The notes under the pieces: model-generated
Databases searched by the model: none
The model's input: only the letters and a program-made list of their open reading frames with translations
What the model was told of the DNA's origin: nothing
Program-made: the position numbers and the translations under genes
Shown: in pieces, positions 11,990-22,948 of the stretch
Layout of the letters: each line of letters opens with the position of its first letter
How positions within the stretch are numbered: the stretch's first letter is position 1
NCBI GenBank assembly: GCA_032622095.1
Contig: CP136061.1
Location: forward strand, 121,224,754-121,288,753
Length of the DNA: 64,000 nucleotides
Direction: 5' to 3'
DNA from: Siphonodentalium dalli
Taxonomy: Eukaryota; Mollusca; Scaphopoda; Gadilida; Siphonodentaliidae

Positions 11990-12620
11990 CGCCATATTCT
12001 GAACTGGACATCATGAAATTTATTCTATATTTTACACAAGCTTTGAGTATCGACGTATAGTTGAAGTTTCGTACTTTCATATTATAGATCCACACATTTA
12101 CCCTTCTATAGATCAACTTTGTCGTTATTTTGGGAAGGGTAAGGCATTTCATGTGCCCGATGCTCTGTATGAAGCGTTTATCGACATATGCCCTATATAA
12201 CTTACCATATAAAGAAAATTTGGCACTGGTAGCCCTCGTTGGCATGCACTGGTAGTTCGCCGTGCCATTTTCTGTGATCACCGCCCCTCGTTTCGATTTA
12301 TTTTCATGTATTTCCAACTGATACACACCAGTGATTTCTATGTGCACGTTTTGCCAATAGATTCAGCTGTCGGAATTTTATAAAAGATTCAGCAAGTTAT
12401 GCTCAGGAATTAAACAAAACGCACTAGAATACCGATTAGGGGCAAAATTTTACCTCCCCCCTACGAGTTTGTACACCCTATATTTCTGCTTTAAACAAAG
12501 ACCAGATCGCCCAGAGTCGAACTGAACATCACCAGGTGACCCCTCCACTGGGTAAATGCAAAATTGATCGTATTCTGACGTTCACACTGGTATTCCGCGA
12601 GCCGATTGGACAGTGTGAAC
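11990..12620 (-). repeat. Inverted-duplication copy 2
   Basis: Reverse-complement partner of 7520-8240. Similarity runs from the GTGTGAACGTCAGAATAC block (near 12570-12600) to beyond the donor-like GTAAGTTATAT. Compared with copy 1 it lacks about 105 bases next to GTCAGAATAC. The frame extends to 11913 without a stop (144 codons, minus), but this probably reflects sequence beyond the duplicated exon. Confidence 0.85.
12206..12392 (-). pseudogene. Possible immunoglobulin-like exon remnant, copy 2
   Basis: Same frame as the copy at 7850-8042: NSDS, a stop in place of the Gly codon, IYWQN, then NGTANYQCMP, ending at a GTAAGTT donor-like site just left of 12206. It shares the TAA stop with copy 1 and adds a second stop inside the DSGxYW pattern. 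The most conserved part between copies is coding-like, but both are broken. Confidence 0.3.
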
Positions 12621-13259
12621 CAATTTGTGTAGAACATTCGCCAGAATCACACGCTGTGCGGTTCTATGTATTTGGTGCCTTGTGTACATCAATTTGACAT
12701 AACTTTCTAGTATGACAGACATTGGCTTAATAGAGACTCAAATAAAATTATTTTCCAAATTACACTAAGCCTATCTTGTTAGTGTGAGATTTACTGAATT
12801 TAATTTGGTTCCTTTTTTGGAAAGCTGCCTTTAGAATTACTGCGGCATTTTTATATGCAAATATCGCCCAGCACTATAATACTATTTGAAATATGCTACA
12901 TGAACTTACTTTGGTTATGATTGGTGTGGTTCTTAGACTTGGCCATTCTTTTATGATCAGCTGCTTTCTAGGCTGAGAACTGAAACTAACAATGTTCAAA
13001 ACATTATAGGCCTAAAATAATTATCCATGTTTATGCCAACGAGACCTGAGTTCAAATTGAAATCCGATGGTCCATTGTCACATACATGTATTTACTAATT
13101 CGGAGTACTGTAGCAAATGTAGTACATACTGTCGGATTTGAATTAGGACTGATGAAACCGCTCAAACGGGTTCCACTTGGGGTTAGAGGAATGGTACCCA
13201 TATGGCCACTGGGGGAAATCTCAGTCCATCAACAAATTGTGAATATCTACATGTGAACC
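12621..13259. other. No recognisable feature
   Basis: No gene, repeat copy or RNA signal is recognised. Confidence 0.5.
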
Positions 13260-13638
13260 GCCAGCTATCTGTCGTGCATTCCTTCTTTTATTTGTATTTT
13301 TTGTATGTTTGGCTATCCATAAAACTGAAATGAATCACTACATTCGTTCCAATTAACTAACAAATATTATAACAATGACATCGTCGAGAACTGTGCTGGT
13401 ATTGAATACATTGTGCTCATTAGTCATTACCGGTGGTTTATGATCCACTTTATTAACCTAACAATTACATCAGCCGATGCCTCGATGCCTGAAACAACCA
13501 GCGACAGCACCCGGCCAATAGGCCATATTACGGAATACGTCTGATGTTATTAATATTTAATAGGTATGATTAATCGATTATAGTAGATTATTGACGACCA
13601 AATAAGGATTATCAAAATCCATAATAGTGGCACCTCTA
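13260..13638 (-). mobile_element. hAT MITE fragment related to the element at 17.9 kb
   Basis: Read on the minus strand from 13638, it begins TAGAGGTGCCACTATTA and continues with matches to 17860-18240, including ACGACC/GTCGTC-like, GGCCTATTG and CGGTGGTTTATGAT blocks. Similarity fades after the GCACGAC block at about 13275, and no second terminal repeat is found to the left, so the other two thirds are missing. Confidence 0.8.
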
Positions 13639-14860
13639 TTTCAAATAAACTTTGATCTCGTATCGCAAGAGTAATACGTCATTCTAGCATTCTATTTATA
13701 TAATGTATTGATCGCGATGGGGCTCCAAAATGTGAGATGTGACATTGCTTTGAGATGACCAGGCCTGGCAATATGGCGCGAGCGATTTTATCGCTCCCGC
13801 GCGTCGCCCGCGCAACTTCAATTTGGCGTGGGCGATATATCGCTCGCGCAACATTCACTACCCAACATACTTTTGCAGTCGTAATTTTGATGAGTTATCC
13901 GTTTGAAAACATATAAGGCAACGCGACATCGCATCTTTGAAGCAGGAGACACATGCTACACATGTATGTTAACAGTCGGCTACCACCGGTATATCTAATT
14001 AGGCCAAACCATGCTACACAGTACACACCCGTCACCGGTGACAGACTGACGATTACATGACCTAACTGTGAAATTTGTATTGTGTTCACAGTACGATCCT
14101 AATAAAACACTAGCTGTGACCACTGGCGAAAACTCCTCTCACATGCCATAATCATGCATTGTTCATTACATAAAGACACTAGCCAGGTTCCTATCTAAAC
14201 ACCAGTGTGAAACACACCTGCAATTTATAAGGCCTTACTAGCTACCTGCATGCCCCAGTGTGAATCGGACCGTGTCGGTGACCAAGGTAACACACTCACT
14301 CATTGGATCGCTTGCTACACACATCAAACCATGCTGTGTATACATTGTTTTAAACATTCAGACTACAGGCTACAGTTGAGTTCAAAATCAATTTCGATAA
14401 CAAAATGGTACCACTACTAGTAATTTGTGTCATTGCTCCGATTGATTCAGATAATATATGAAATTAGGCCCTATATACGGACTACCTATTATTAATTTGA
14501 ATACATTTGTTCTCAAAGTCTGTGTAGACTTTTGGAAAATCTACTGTATGCAGCTATGCTTATTCTTATCTTAGTACGCCTGCACGTAGGCCTATGCATG
14601 CATCCAGATTATTGACAGATCATGTATGGGTGAGTGACGTGTTTGACGTCAAATTATGATACGGTAGGCCTACACAGTTTGAGTGACGAGGCGGCGGCGG
14701 TCTCCAATGATGATCCTTGAGACGCTTGACTCTTTAAGATGTGTTGTTATTCAATATTGGAATTTCGAAATATTAAATTCTCAGTTATGTTCCATCAAGT
14801 TCACTGTATTGGTTTGTTTATTCTCCGACAATTAAGATGAGTATATTATTATATTTCTCA
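13639..14860. other. No gene; contains a GC-rich symmetrical patch
   Basis: At 13774-13853 a GC-rich patch holds two reciprocal GCGAGCGAT...ATCGCTC.CGC palindromes, standing out from the AT-rich surroundings. Nothing else is recognised. Confidence 0.5.
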
Positions 14861-15190
14861 TTAATACTGATTGTTGATTCTGGTTATGTCACTTGACTTA
14901 ATGGTTAGACTAGTTACAACATGCATGATATAATGATTGATTCTGGTTAGGTAACTTGGTCACTCAGGTATAAAGGAACAAACACAAACATATCATGTAC
15001 ATGTACATGTATGTACAATATATGCATGGCATAATGATTGATTCTGGTTAACTTACAATAATATCTTACCATGATGTCAACTCATACATGTATTATACAG
15101 TACTATAACAGCATGTAGTATATTATATAAATATATTATAATGATTGATTGATTCTGGTTAACCATTAGGTCACTTGGATCAGGCATAAA
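14861..15190 (+). repeat. Degenerate tandem repeat (TGATTGATTCTGGTTA family)
   Basis: The phrase TGATTGATTCTGGTTA or a close variant recurs at about 14870, 14935, 15037 and 15147. Two of these are followed by GTCACTTGG...AGG.ATAAAGGAACAAACACAA. The period is irregular (about 65-110 bp). An alternating ACATGT tract lies near 14995-15015. Confidence 0.7.
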
Positions 15191-15518
15191 GGAACAAACA
15201 CAACAATACCATATGTGCAAGACATGGTATAACATTTATAAAAGTACTTTATTAAACATTAATAAGTTTACAACATTCATTGATAATTTCACAATCAATA
15301 TATGATTATAAATTAATTAAATTTAAATATTATCACTTACCACATAATAAGTTATATGCAATATGACATATGTCAGTTTACTTGTATTTCATATGTTACA
15401 ACATAAATACCCCATAAAACAGAAATTGCCCCTGGCCTGCAAAATATTTTAGCCCCTGCAAAGTAGTTTGGCGAGGGCGATTTTTAGCCCCTGCAGATTT
15501 TTCATAAGGCCAGCACTG

Positions 15519-15550
15519 CCCCCCCCCCCCCCCCCCCCCCCCACCCCCCC
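15519..15550. repeat. Poly-C tract (24 C, one A, 7 C)
   Basis: An uninterrupted run of 24 C at 15519-15542 is followed by A and seven more C. On the minus strand it gives a polyglycine stretch in a spurious frame. Length is likely to vary between individuals and is prone to sequencing error. Confidence 0.9.
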
Positions 15551-15765
15551 ACATTAAGGACTTTGCTAACACAATTTCCCCCAAATTTAATGGCAGTCCA
15601 AAATAAAGGTTTTGTTCACTTTTATTAGTAAACACAGTAATCAAACCCATGGATGCAACATTTTAAGAGTATAACTCATGGTAGATTATGTTAGAAATTC
15701 AAAATGTGAAATTTATAGAAGTTTTAAAAAATCTATTTTTTTTTAACCCAAATTCAACAAACACA
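15541..15765 (-). repeat. Dispersed repeat; unoccupied paralogue of the hAT site at 17.86 kb
   Basis: On the minus strand it reads GGGTTAAAAAAAAATAGATTTT, ATAAATTTCACATTT, TTTCTAACAT, TATACTCTTA.AATGTTGCATYCATGGGTTTG and CTTTATTTTGGAC, then ATTAAATTTGGGG. The same order occurs at 17705-17859 and resumes at 18977, on either side of the hAT element. The target equivalent at 15596-15604 is present once. Confidence 0.85.
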
Positions 15766-16639
15766 AAGACAGGGTTTCCGCCAAGGGGAAATTAATGAGT
15801 CCGTATTGGGGAAACACATAACGCGACGGGTCGACCATGGTTATTTGACACTGAAAAGTAGCCATTTCCTTGCACCCGAGTGTCTCGCAAAGCAATCCAA
15901 AGCTACGTATATTACGCAAGTCGATCATTTTCTGTGGGTGCATTAATTCTGTTGGTGGTATCCAGATAATTAATCATGTAATTACGCAATTAAGACTGCC
16001 GTCTGATTGAAGACTATATCAAGCTACAAGTTAGTTTTTAAAAATTTATAACTTACAATAAGATTCCGACAGGTATAATGAAACTAAACACTAAAAAGCA
16101 TCTATGCATTGTCCAATAATACCTAGCTGGGAGAATTGAATTAAGTATTTCCTAGAATTTCAAGTAGCTTCCGTGAAAATGAAACAGATATATTCCATGT
16201 ATTCTGTCAATCGTAAAACTATTTGTGCTCTGTGACGTCATATATATTGCAGGGTTTGTTTGCAGGAGATATTTATAGATGTGAAATATGAATGGTAGCG
16301 AAATCTTTCAAACTCGGAACGCGTAGCTTGTCAATATTCTGTATTAGTCCAACAACAGACTGACGACCGCTGCTATAGAGTTTTAGCCAACGTGTTATAA
16401 AATATAATTGAGTTTTGGCGGGAAATGGGAACATGTGTGCCGTTGTTTGTATTTGGGGACCCAGGCGGGACAAAGAAACTATTATTGAACCGTACTTTGA
16501 CTTTATCTCCATATTGGGGGGGGGGGGATATTTTTTTTGTGTTTATCCTCCATGCATGTAATGTGGGTAAAAATGAATGGTGTTGTCACTATGAATTCCC
16601 GCTATAAAGACTGATTTGGGGACAGGTTCCGTATTATAA
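15766..16639. other. No recognisable gene
   Basis: Contains a run of 11 G at 16517-16527 and the dispersed phrase CAGGGTTTCCGCCAAGGGG near 15773. The open frames at 15743-15943 and 16273-16512 (minus) carry no recognisable domain. Confidence 0.5.
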
Positions 16640-16862
16640 TAGTACGATAGCACGGGATCTCGGAGGTAGTTACCTCCTTTGGTAGGAGAACTGCCTGTTG
16701 TGCGTATGTTGATCCCTACTCTGCCTAACTCAGCAATTCGGCATTCTTTGATCAAATTATGTAATCGTACGATAGCATGGGATCTCCGAGCTGAGTAGTT
16801 TCAACCACAGAAATCCAGTGCAAAATAATATCCGTACTCAGCAGTACGACATTCTTTGATGT
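16640..16862 (+). repeat. Imperfect tandem duplication (~120 bp)
   Basis: TAGTACGATAGCACGGGATCTC at about 16640 recurs as TCGTACGATAGCATGGGATCTC at about 16763. Each copy ends with CTCAGCA(A/G)T.CG.CATTCTTTGAT, at about 16730 and 16840. The middle parts have diverged or were lost from the second copy. Confidence 0.75.
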
Positions 16863-17689
16863 TACTGCGACATTTATTACGCTGTATATAACGTCGCTAT
16901 TTCAATGCACACCAAACATTACGTTGTAGTTTTGGCGCTTTGATTTCAAAGGGTTACGCTGTACCGGTAACACACTCTGCTCAATTGACCCGCTTTTTCA
17001 CCAGTATTCTGTTTAACCCTCCGAACTCCCGTTGCAGCCGGATTATTTATGACATATTGCTGACTTTTGGTACATGTATGAATCAAACAGATCATCTGCG
17101 AGGGGAATGGGTCCGTCCAATGGGTCCATGGGACGGACCCGCAGCCGGCCTGGCAGAAACCCTGCAAAGATCATATCTAAGAAAAAGATATGGGTACCGT
17201 ATGTGTACTGAACACTGAAAAATGGTGAACAATAAAGATATACTCACATTTCTTCAGTTTTATTAAGAGTCTTGGCTTGGAAGCAGTTGTTTACAAATGG
17301 TAGATTTCATTGCTCAGAAAAGCTATTTGGGAACTGAATTTGATGGGTCAAGTTAATGTTCACTCAAGCCAGTTGGGATTATGACCAGCATGTGCTGACC
17401 CTTGAGAATATTATATCCTGATTCAGGCTGATTGGTGACCTAGTTTCTGGGCTATGGGGTACCCCCAGATTGGGGATTACACAGTTCTTTTGTCAAGAGA
17501 TTCATAACACACCACTGTCCACATATATCAACTGTCACCTCACAGAAAGTGTGTCAGGCAAGTTATTCAATTATTTGTAAACAATTGGTTCTTGGTAATT
17601 TTATCAAAGAATGCTTGATAAATATGAATATTATTTTATTGTTCATCATTCTTCGGTGTTTAGTACACATTGCCATATATTTTTCTTTG
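16863..17689. other. No recognisable feature
   Basis: No supported gene or repeat. Confidence 0.45.
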
Positions 17690-19045
17690 ATATGGACTTT
17701 TGATTTTGGGTTAAAAAAAATAGATTTTAAAAACCTCTATAAATTTCACATTTAGAGTTTCTAACATATTCCACCATGAATTATACTCTTACAATGTTGC
17801 ATTCATGGGTTTGGTTACTGTGATTACTAACAAAAGTGAACATAAACCTTTGTTTTGACTAGAGGTGCCACGATTATTTATTTTGATAATCGATAATCGG
17901 TCGTCAATAATCGACTATAATCGATTAATCGTACATAATAATAATAACATCAGTAGAAGTATTCCGTAATATGGCCTATTGCCATATTGGCTGGATGCTG
18001 GTTAACTGCTTTCGCTGCTTGTTTGAGGCTTCGGCTGATGTAATTTTTGTGTTAATAAAGTGCATCATAAACCACCGGTAATGACTAATGAGCACAATGT
18101 GTTCAATACAAGCACAGTTCTCGGCAATGTCATGGTTATAATATTTGTGAGTTCATTGGAACGAACGTAGCGATTAATTTAACAGCCAAACATACAAGCA
18201 ATATAAACGTAGGAATGCACGACGGACCGACGGTGGTTCCTAAAAAAAAGGAATCTAATGTTACGGAAACTATAAGTTTCAGCGAACTTCCAGAGCATGG
18301 ATAACAATTACAAAGGTGGGCCCCTGCCCGCAAATTTCAGGACTAAAAATAATAAGTATTTGGTAATAGTTAATTTCATTTAGCAGTCACCACACTATAA
18401 GCGATAGCCTGTACTAGTAACATCTAAGTATACTTATACAAACAAAGTATACTTGCTGCAAATGACACCGCCGAGAATATCGCTGATTAAAATGCCGTAG
18501 GTTCCCTGATATCGAGAGAATGTCAATCAACTCCCCTTTGGTCCAATGAGATTCAAGGGCGAGGGCATTCAGTTCACTGACAGTCAGTCCATTTCAAAGA
18601 CGTAGTGCCGCCTTTCTTGTAGAAATATACAACGATGTCGGCATAAGTTCAAAGCTGCAGTGACGCCATCATGGCGCCATGCAATTTGAAGAATTAAAAT
18701 GACTCGAAGAGTAACCATGTCATCAAATGAACTGCCGGCTGTTTGCAACATATACTAGTAGTACTCAAGTTGTCGGAATCTCTTTGATACATGATCAAAT
18801 GTTGTTAACCCCTCGGTTGTATATTAAACTGTGAAAAACAATCAGGGTATTCAACAATAACCGGCATTTTCCAACGTCCGAAATAAATAACGCAGATTAA
18901 TCGACGACGGAAATGGTAATCGATTATCGGCTTTATCAACGGTTCATCGATTATACGATTAATCGTGGCACCCCTAGTTTTGACTCCATCAAATTTGGGG
19001 AAAATTGGGTTTATATAGCAAAGACCTTAATGGCGATTCAGGTCA
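17690..19045 (+). repeat. Dispersed repeat split by a hAT insertion
   Basis: 17690-17859 and 18977-19045 together match 15541-15765 read on the opposite strand. The split falls exactly at the hAT target duplication. Removing the hAT element and one copy of GTTTTGAC restores a continuous match. Confidence 0.8.
17860..18976. mobile_element. Non-autonomous hAT element with 8-bp target duplication
   Basis: Terminal inverted repeats read TAGAGGTGCCACGATTA on the left and TAATCGTGGCACCCCTA on the right, one mismatch in 17. The element is flanked by the exact 8-bp direct repeat GTTTTGAC at 17852-17859 and 18977-18984, the target-duplication length of hAT transposons. The CGATTAATCG-rich subterminal region is also typical. 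No transposase frame is present in its 1117 bp. A 5'-end relative lies inverted at 13260-13638. Confidence 0.92.
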
Positions 19046-20559
19046 TGTTAATGGTTCGCGAAGAAAGATTTCTACCACTTGAAAGTATAAAACTGTTTAT
19101 TGTACAGTTAATAGTATTCACTCACAAATCATATGTAGTAGTGTTAAGAGTGTGTGATTGTGATTGAATGCTTTGTGTTCACATTACAAAAATATGCTAG
19201 TATATATTCAGAGCAGAGGTGGCAGCAGTTGGGGTGGATGGTGGGCAGTCAGGATAGGACAGCTCCATTCTTTCCATGGGATCAACAGGGGTAAAGGCAA
19301 CAATCTGATATAAAACACAGGAAAGTGGAAATTTACCAGAACAGAAGGTGGCGGACAAGATCATTTGATAGTTTCGAGCACCTTGGGCGCTTGCATCCCA
19401 AATCCCAAGTGGATCAGTCATTCGATGCATTGCGGATTGTTCTGTCTTGAGTCACCTCTAGTGGCAAAGTTGTTGTTATTGCCTATAACTTATTTAATTA
19501 CTTATCTTTAACTCATATTTTTACTCATACTTAATTTTTGTCAGTGAATTACCAAAACTCAATATTTATTTTCGGACAGTACATAATTAATAAATTAATT
19601 ATATGTTTTGTAGTTTCTAAATTAATTAATGACACAAACAAAACTGACAACATATTCATTTCATGGCCTACCGGTACATGTTTATATGACCATGAATAGC
19701 AAATGTGGTATACTCATTTCATTGCAGGCTATCAAATTAAGATCATTGGTTTGTCAGCTAGTCCACTTATCGCTTTATTTGTGGATCACGATTCAAGCAA
19801 TTTAGATTAAATTTGTATTCAACATAAACATCAAGAAAGAAGCAAAAACGACAAAACTGGGACTTGCAATCACTTTCCTTTTTGCTCTGATCCAGAAAAA
19901 CAAAGGTAAATGTTACGTAGCGAATGACATTGAGCGTTGGGTGTATTTCGCCACTGATAGGAGTATACCCATTTCCACCAAGCACCCAACCCATCCTCAG
20001 TTGTGTGTTAATTTTAAATTTGCTCAGCCCTGTCCCAATATAATCGACCTGCCAGCTAGCACTGCATGAAGTGCCTGGATTCATCCCCGTCAGAGGTTAC
20101 TATATCACAGCAGTTACATATGGCACACTAACCGATTGTACACAGAATGCAATGTACTAATATATCTATTTATAACGGAACAATTGAAATTGCAAAATTA
20201 TCATTTGGCGTTATATATTATTTTTATTTTGTGGTTTTCTCAGAGAGGATTATATGGCTTGGGCACTCCATTTGGTGGATGCACCTTAGCATATTCATAT
20301 GGGCACCATCCCTTGGGCGAGACCCAACATCCTGTACCCAGGTAATTATATTCACACCCTCCTTAAGGACGTAGTGACAGGTCTGGTGTTTGGGGTGACT
20401 CTCCCCCTGCCCAACATTGATAAAAATGTTCAAGCTAGAACCTGTCCAACACAACTTTTATAGTTAGAGCATATTACACCACAATTACCCGCATAGGTTG
20501 AAATTGTTCTCAATTATTTGTATGTATGCCCAACCAGTTATCATACCAGTCTAGTGGGG
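19046..20559. other. No recognisable gene
   Basis: An open frame at 19197-19430 (minus, 77 codons) and another at 19767-20084 (minus, 105 codons) have no recognisable domain or splice context. I cannot support either as a gene. Confidence 0.45.
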
Positions 20560-20780
20560 AATAAATTGTTTTTAGACCAACTGGCAACAGCAGAATATTT
20601 TTTGTCAAAATTTTGGTCTGAAAGTGTCCATTATTTGGGAAATTTTCCAACCTTAGGGGGTGTGGGGTTCGACATTTCCAACAAATGGAAAGTTTGAGAC
20701 ACCAGATGAACATGGGGGGGGGGGGTAATTGGACATTCCAAGGTGGGCATCACCAATGGAGACCATCTGCTACGTCACTG
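20560..20780 (+). mobile_element. Degenerate relative of the hAT element at 25.2 kb
   Basis: It shares GGAAATTTTCCAACCTTAGGG, CATTTCCAACAAATGGAAAG, a G-run at 20714-20725, and AATTGGACATTCCAAGGTGGGCA...CCAATGGAGACC..CT with the right half of 25249-26220. The right end GTCACTG is a decayed version of CCACATCCCTG. No left terminus is recognised. Confidence 0.6.
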
Positions 20781-21299
20781 TCCCTCCCACACCCCTTGCA
20801 GGTGGGTTAATAATTTGGCTTGGACCCCACCCCCCCCCACAAACGGCATGCAGGTCCCTCAAGAATTCCAATTGCTAGTATTTTTCAATCTGGCACACTG
20901 TATAGTTGGAAATGTTCCAACTGATAGCCATTCAATTTCCAATCTAATTATTTTGAAAAATCAATAATTTGTTAATATTTTACAGTGCTTAGTTTGGGTG
21001 TTTTTTATTCTGTTTTTTACTGGCAGCAGCCGATCTGCAACTTGACATATTTTGTTGACCTACTTTTCTCGGATGCGTTTCCACTGTCCATCAGAAAATA
21101 TGAATTAAATCGGAAATTACCGTCAGAACTCGCCACAAATTGCACATGATCTCCAACACATATTCATTCTCAAGAATCAACAGGATTATGGGAGATTAAG
21201 TGCATCTGTGGCTTTTGCCAGGACGATAAACAGCAACTGACCTGTTACTGCCTGTGACCCGTTACTACCTGAATGACTGTACCCCGCTGGACAAAACAA
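20781..21299. other. No recognisable gene
   Basis: Contains a C-run near 20828-20838 and one more TTGGAAATGTTCCAA-like palindrome at about 20907, again reminiscent of the hAT element at 25.2 kb. Confidence 0.45.
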
Positions 21300-21313
21300 G
21301 TGTCCACTGCCAC

Positions 21314-21467
21314 CGCGGTGTACTTGCCGTTCGGTCCGCGGTGTCACTTTGTGTAACCGCGGTTGAACGGCAAGTACACCGCGGTTGAACAACAAGTACA
21401 CCGCGGCCGAACGGCAAGTACACCGCGGCCGAACAGCAAGTACACCGCGGCCGAACTGCATGTACAC
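21314..21467. repeat. 22-bp minisatellite, GC-rich
   Basis: The unit GGCAAGTACACCGCGGCCGAAC (22 bp) is repeated about four to five times from 21350 to 21467 with changes at CC/TT and GG/AA/AG/TG positions. An inverted copy (CACCGCGGTGTACTTGCCGTTCGG) precedes it at 21314-21340, so the locus can fold back. Two overlapping minus-strand open frames are produced by the repeat and are not considered genes. Confidence 0.9.
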
Positions 21468-21685
21468 TAAAAATACTCAATGAAGGTGTCTATGTAGGTC
21501 CCGAAGGAGTCTATAAACTCTTTGATATAGAGTTCTGATGGAGAAAATGTAGGTCGATCTATTTTTATCATAACTCTGACGTATTTTGACCTGGGAGAAA
21601 AAATCGAAATCGAAGCTCACTACGAGCTAGTCGAAAATCTACGGGATACTAAAGATATCCCGTCGAAATTTCCCCCATGCCTCGC

Positions 21686-22529
21686 AACGGAGCTTTTTCT
21701 TCAAGTCCGGAAAGGAAGAATGTGACGCAAGATACGACCAAACCGCGATGTTTTCCGGGTAATACATGTGCTACTGCATCACCCTGACATACCTTTCATA
21801 TTCCTTTTCCAAAAATGAGAGATTTATTGAGAATATTCCGCTGGAGCCGACGGTTTTTTAAACAGTTTTAAACATTGGGTTTGCTCGATCGAACTCCGGT
21901 CACACCGCACTCGCTGTCGTGGGAGCAAGTATTTTCGTACCCTGACCAGCTCGTACCCTCCGAAAAAGTAAATTCGTACTCTAGCGCGAAACTATTTAGA
22001 TATTTCAATAAGGCGTGCGTTCAGTTTCTCATCTAATAACTTTGCTTAGCTCATTTTTAACCGGGATTGAACGTATACTATGGAACCCACAGTGATCTCT
22101 TGGACGTAAAAGATACAGAAATAGAACAGTAACATGCCTGATGTCTTGGACGTGAAAGATACAGAAGTAGAACAGAAACCTGCCTATATATATATATATA
22201 TACATACAAATTAAATTAAATAACCATACTTACCTGTTTTCAATCGTCGTATTTCATCACTATGCGCCGTGTCGTAATCCAGTTTCTCGTCTAATAACAT
22301 AAATTTGTCCACCCTGTTTTTAGGGAATGGGCGGGTCCTGGGTCTTTGCCATTGGGAAACAAATTGCGTCATAGAGGTTTACACTTAGTAAGGCCTATGA
22401 CCGATAACGATTATAGTATGGAGAGTTGTCAGTGTGAAAATAGTGTAATCAAATACTTTGATGTATATTATATTTGCCAATAAAAAACATCAAAACAATA
22501 ATACATATTACAAATAAAAAAAACAAGAA
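21686..22529. repeat. Left arm of a ~0.84-kb near-identical inverted repeat
   Basis: The arm is the reverse complement of 22949-23788 with only scattered substitutions and small indels by eye. It contains an internal duplication of about 46 bp (CTTGGACGT.AAAGATACAGAA.TAGAACAG, 22100-22180) and a TA-repeat near 22184-22201, both mirrored in the right arm. The outer boundary fades between 21664 and 21686. The spacer between arms is about 420 bp and codes for a RecQ-like segment. Confidence 0.95.
22234..22352 (-). pseudogene. Mirror copy of a putative exon, disrupted
   Basis: Reverse-complement counterpart of 23126-23240. It starts with the same ATG (MAKTQDP) and ends at the same AACAG/GTAAGTAT donor. 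A 4-bp length difference (CCGC present here, absent in the other arm) shifts the frame, so a stop follows after ten codons. It reads outward, away from the RecQ segment. Confidence 0.55.
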
Positions 22530-22536
22530 ATTTCAG

Positions 22537-22927
22537 ACATGGGAATACGAGAGTTCTTGTCGCTACGATAGCATTTGGCATGGGGATGGACATCCCTGAT
22601 GTCGACATTGTTGTGCACTGGGGTGCACCAGCAAGTTGTATTTCTTATTGGCAGGAGGTGGGCCGTGATGGCAGGCAAAGTTCTGCAGTTGTGCTGAGGC
22701 ACGGCTGTTGTCCTGAAGAGGTTTCTGGTATACTTTCAGGAAGTCATTGTTATCGAGCGGCGATTCTCAAACAATTTATTGTTGATGGAATGAGCCCGTT
22801 AGTTGTCTCGGACATCAAGTGTAACTTGATGTGCAATAAACTAAAATGTAATTGCGCTCGCTGCAACTGCTGCAGTTTCTGTTCACGGGAATGTATGTGC
22901 GATGGCAAACGCGTGAGCCTGTGGTGA
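22537..22927 (+). pseudogene. RecQ-family DNA helicase, C-terminal exon (partial)
   Basis: RecQ helicases are 3'-5' ATP-dependent DNA-unwinding enzymes. The frame starts after a TTTCAG acceptor-like site (AG at 22535-22536) and opens with [20 protein letters not shown], which is RecQ motif V. It continues with [22 protein letters not shown], matching motif VI with its arginine finger region. A cysteine-rich tail follows ([18 protein letters not shown] then CSRECMC), resembling the zinc-binding subdomain, and the frame stops at 22925-22927. The nucleotide-binding motifs I-IV are absent from the window, so this is one exon or a transduced fragment. It lies exactly in the spacer of a 0.84-kb inverted repeat. 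RecQ-like genes are often multiplied in invertebrate genomes. Whether this copy is expressed is unknown. Confidence 0.8.
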
Positions 22928-22948
22928 ATGATATTATCTATGCACATA

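Noticed and set aside
7520-12620. Long similar segments that might be LTRs of a retrovirus-like element
   Set aside because: They are inverted rather than direct, end at different points, and no gag-pol sequence lies between them.
15396-15650. Minus-strand frame with a polyglycine stretch
   Set aside because: The glycine run is the poly-C tract; the rest lies in a dispersed repeat with no conserved frame.
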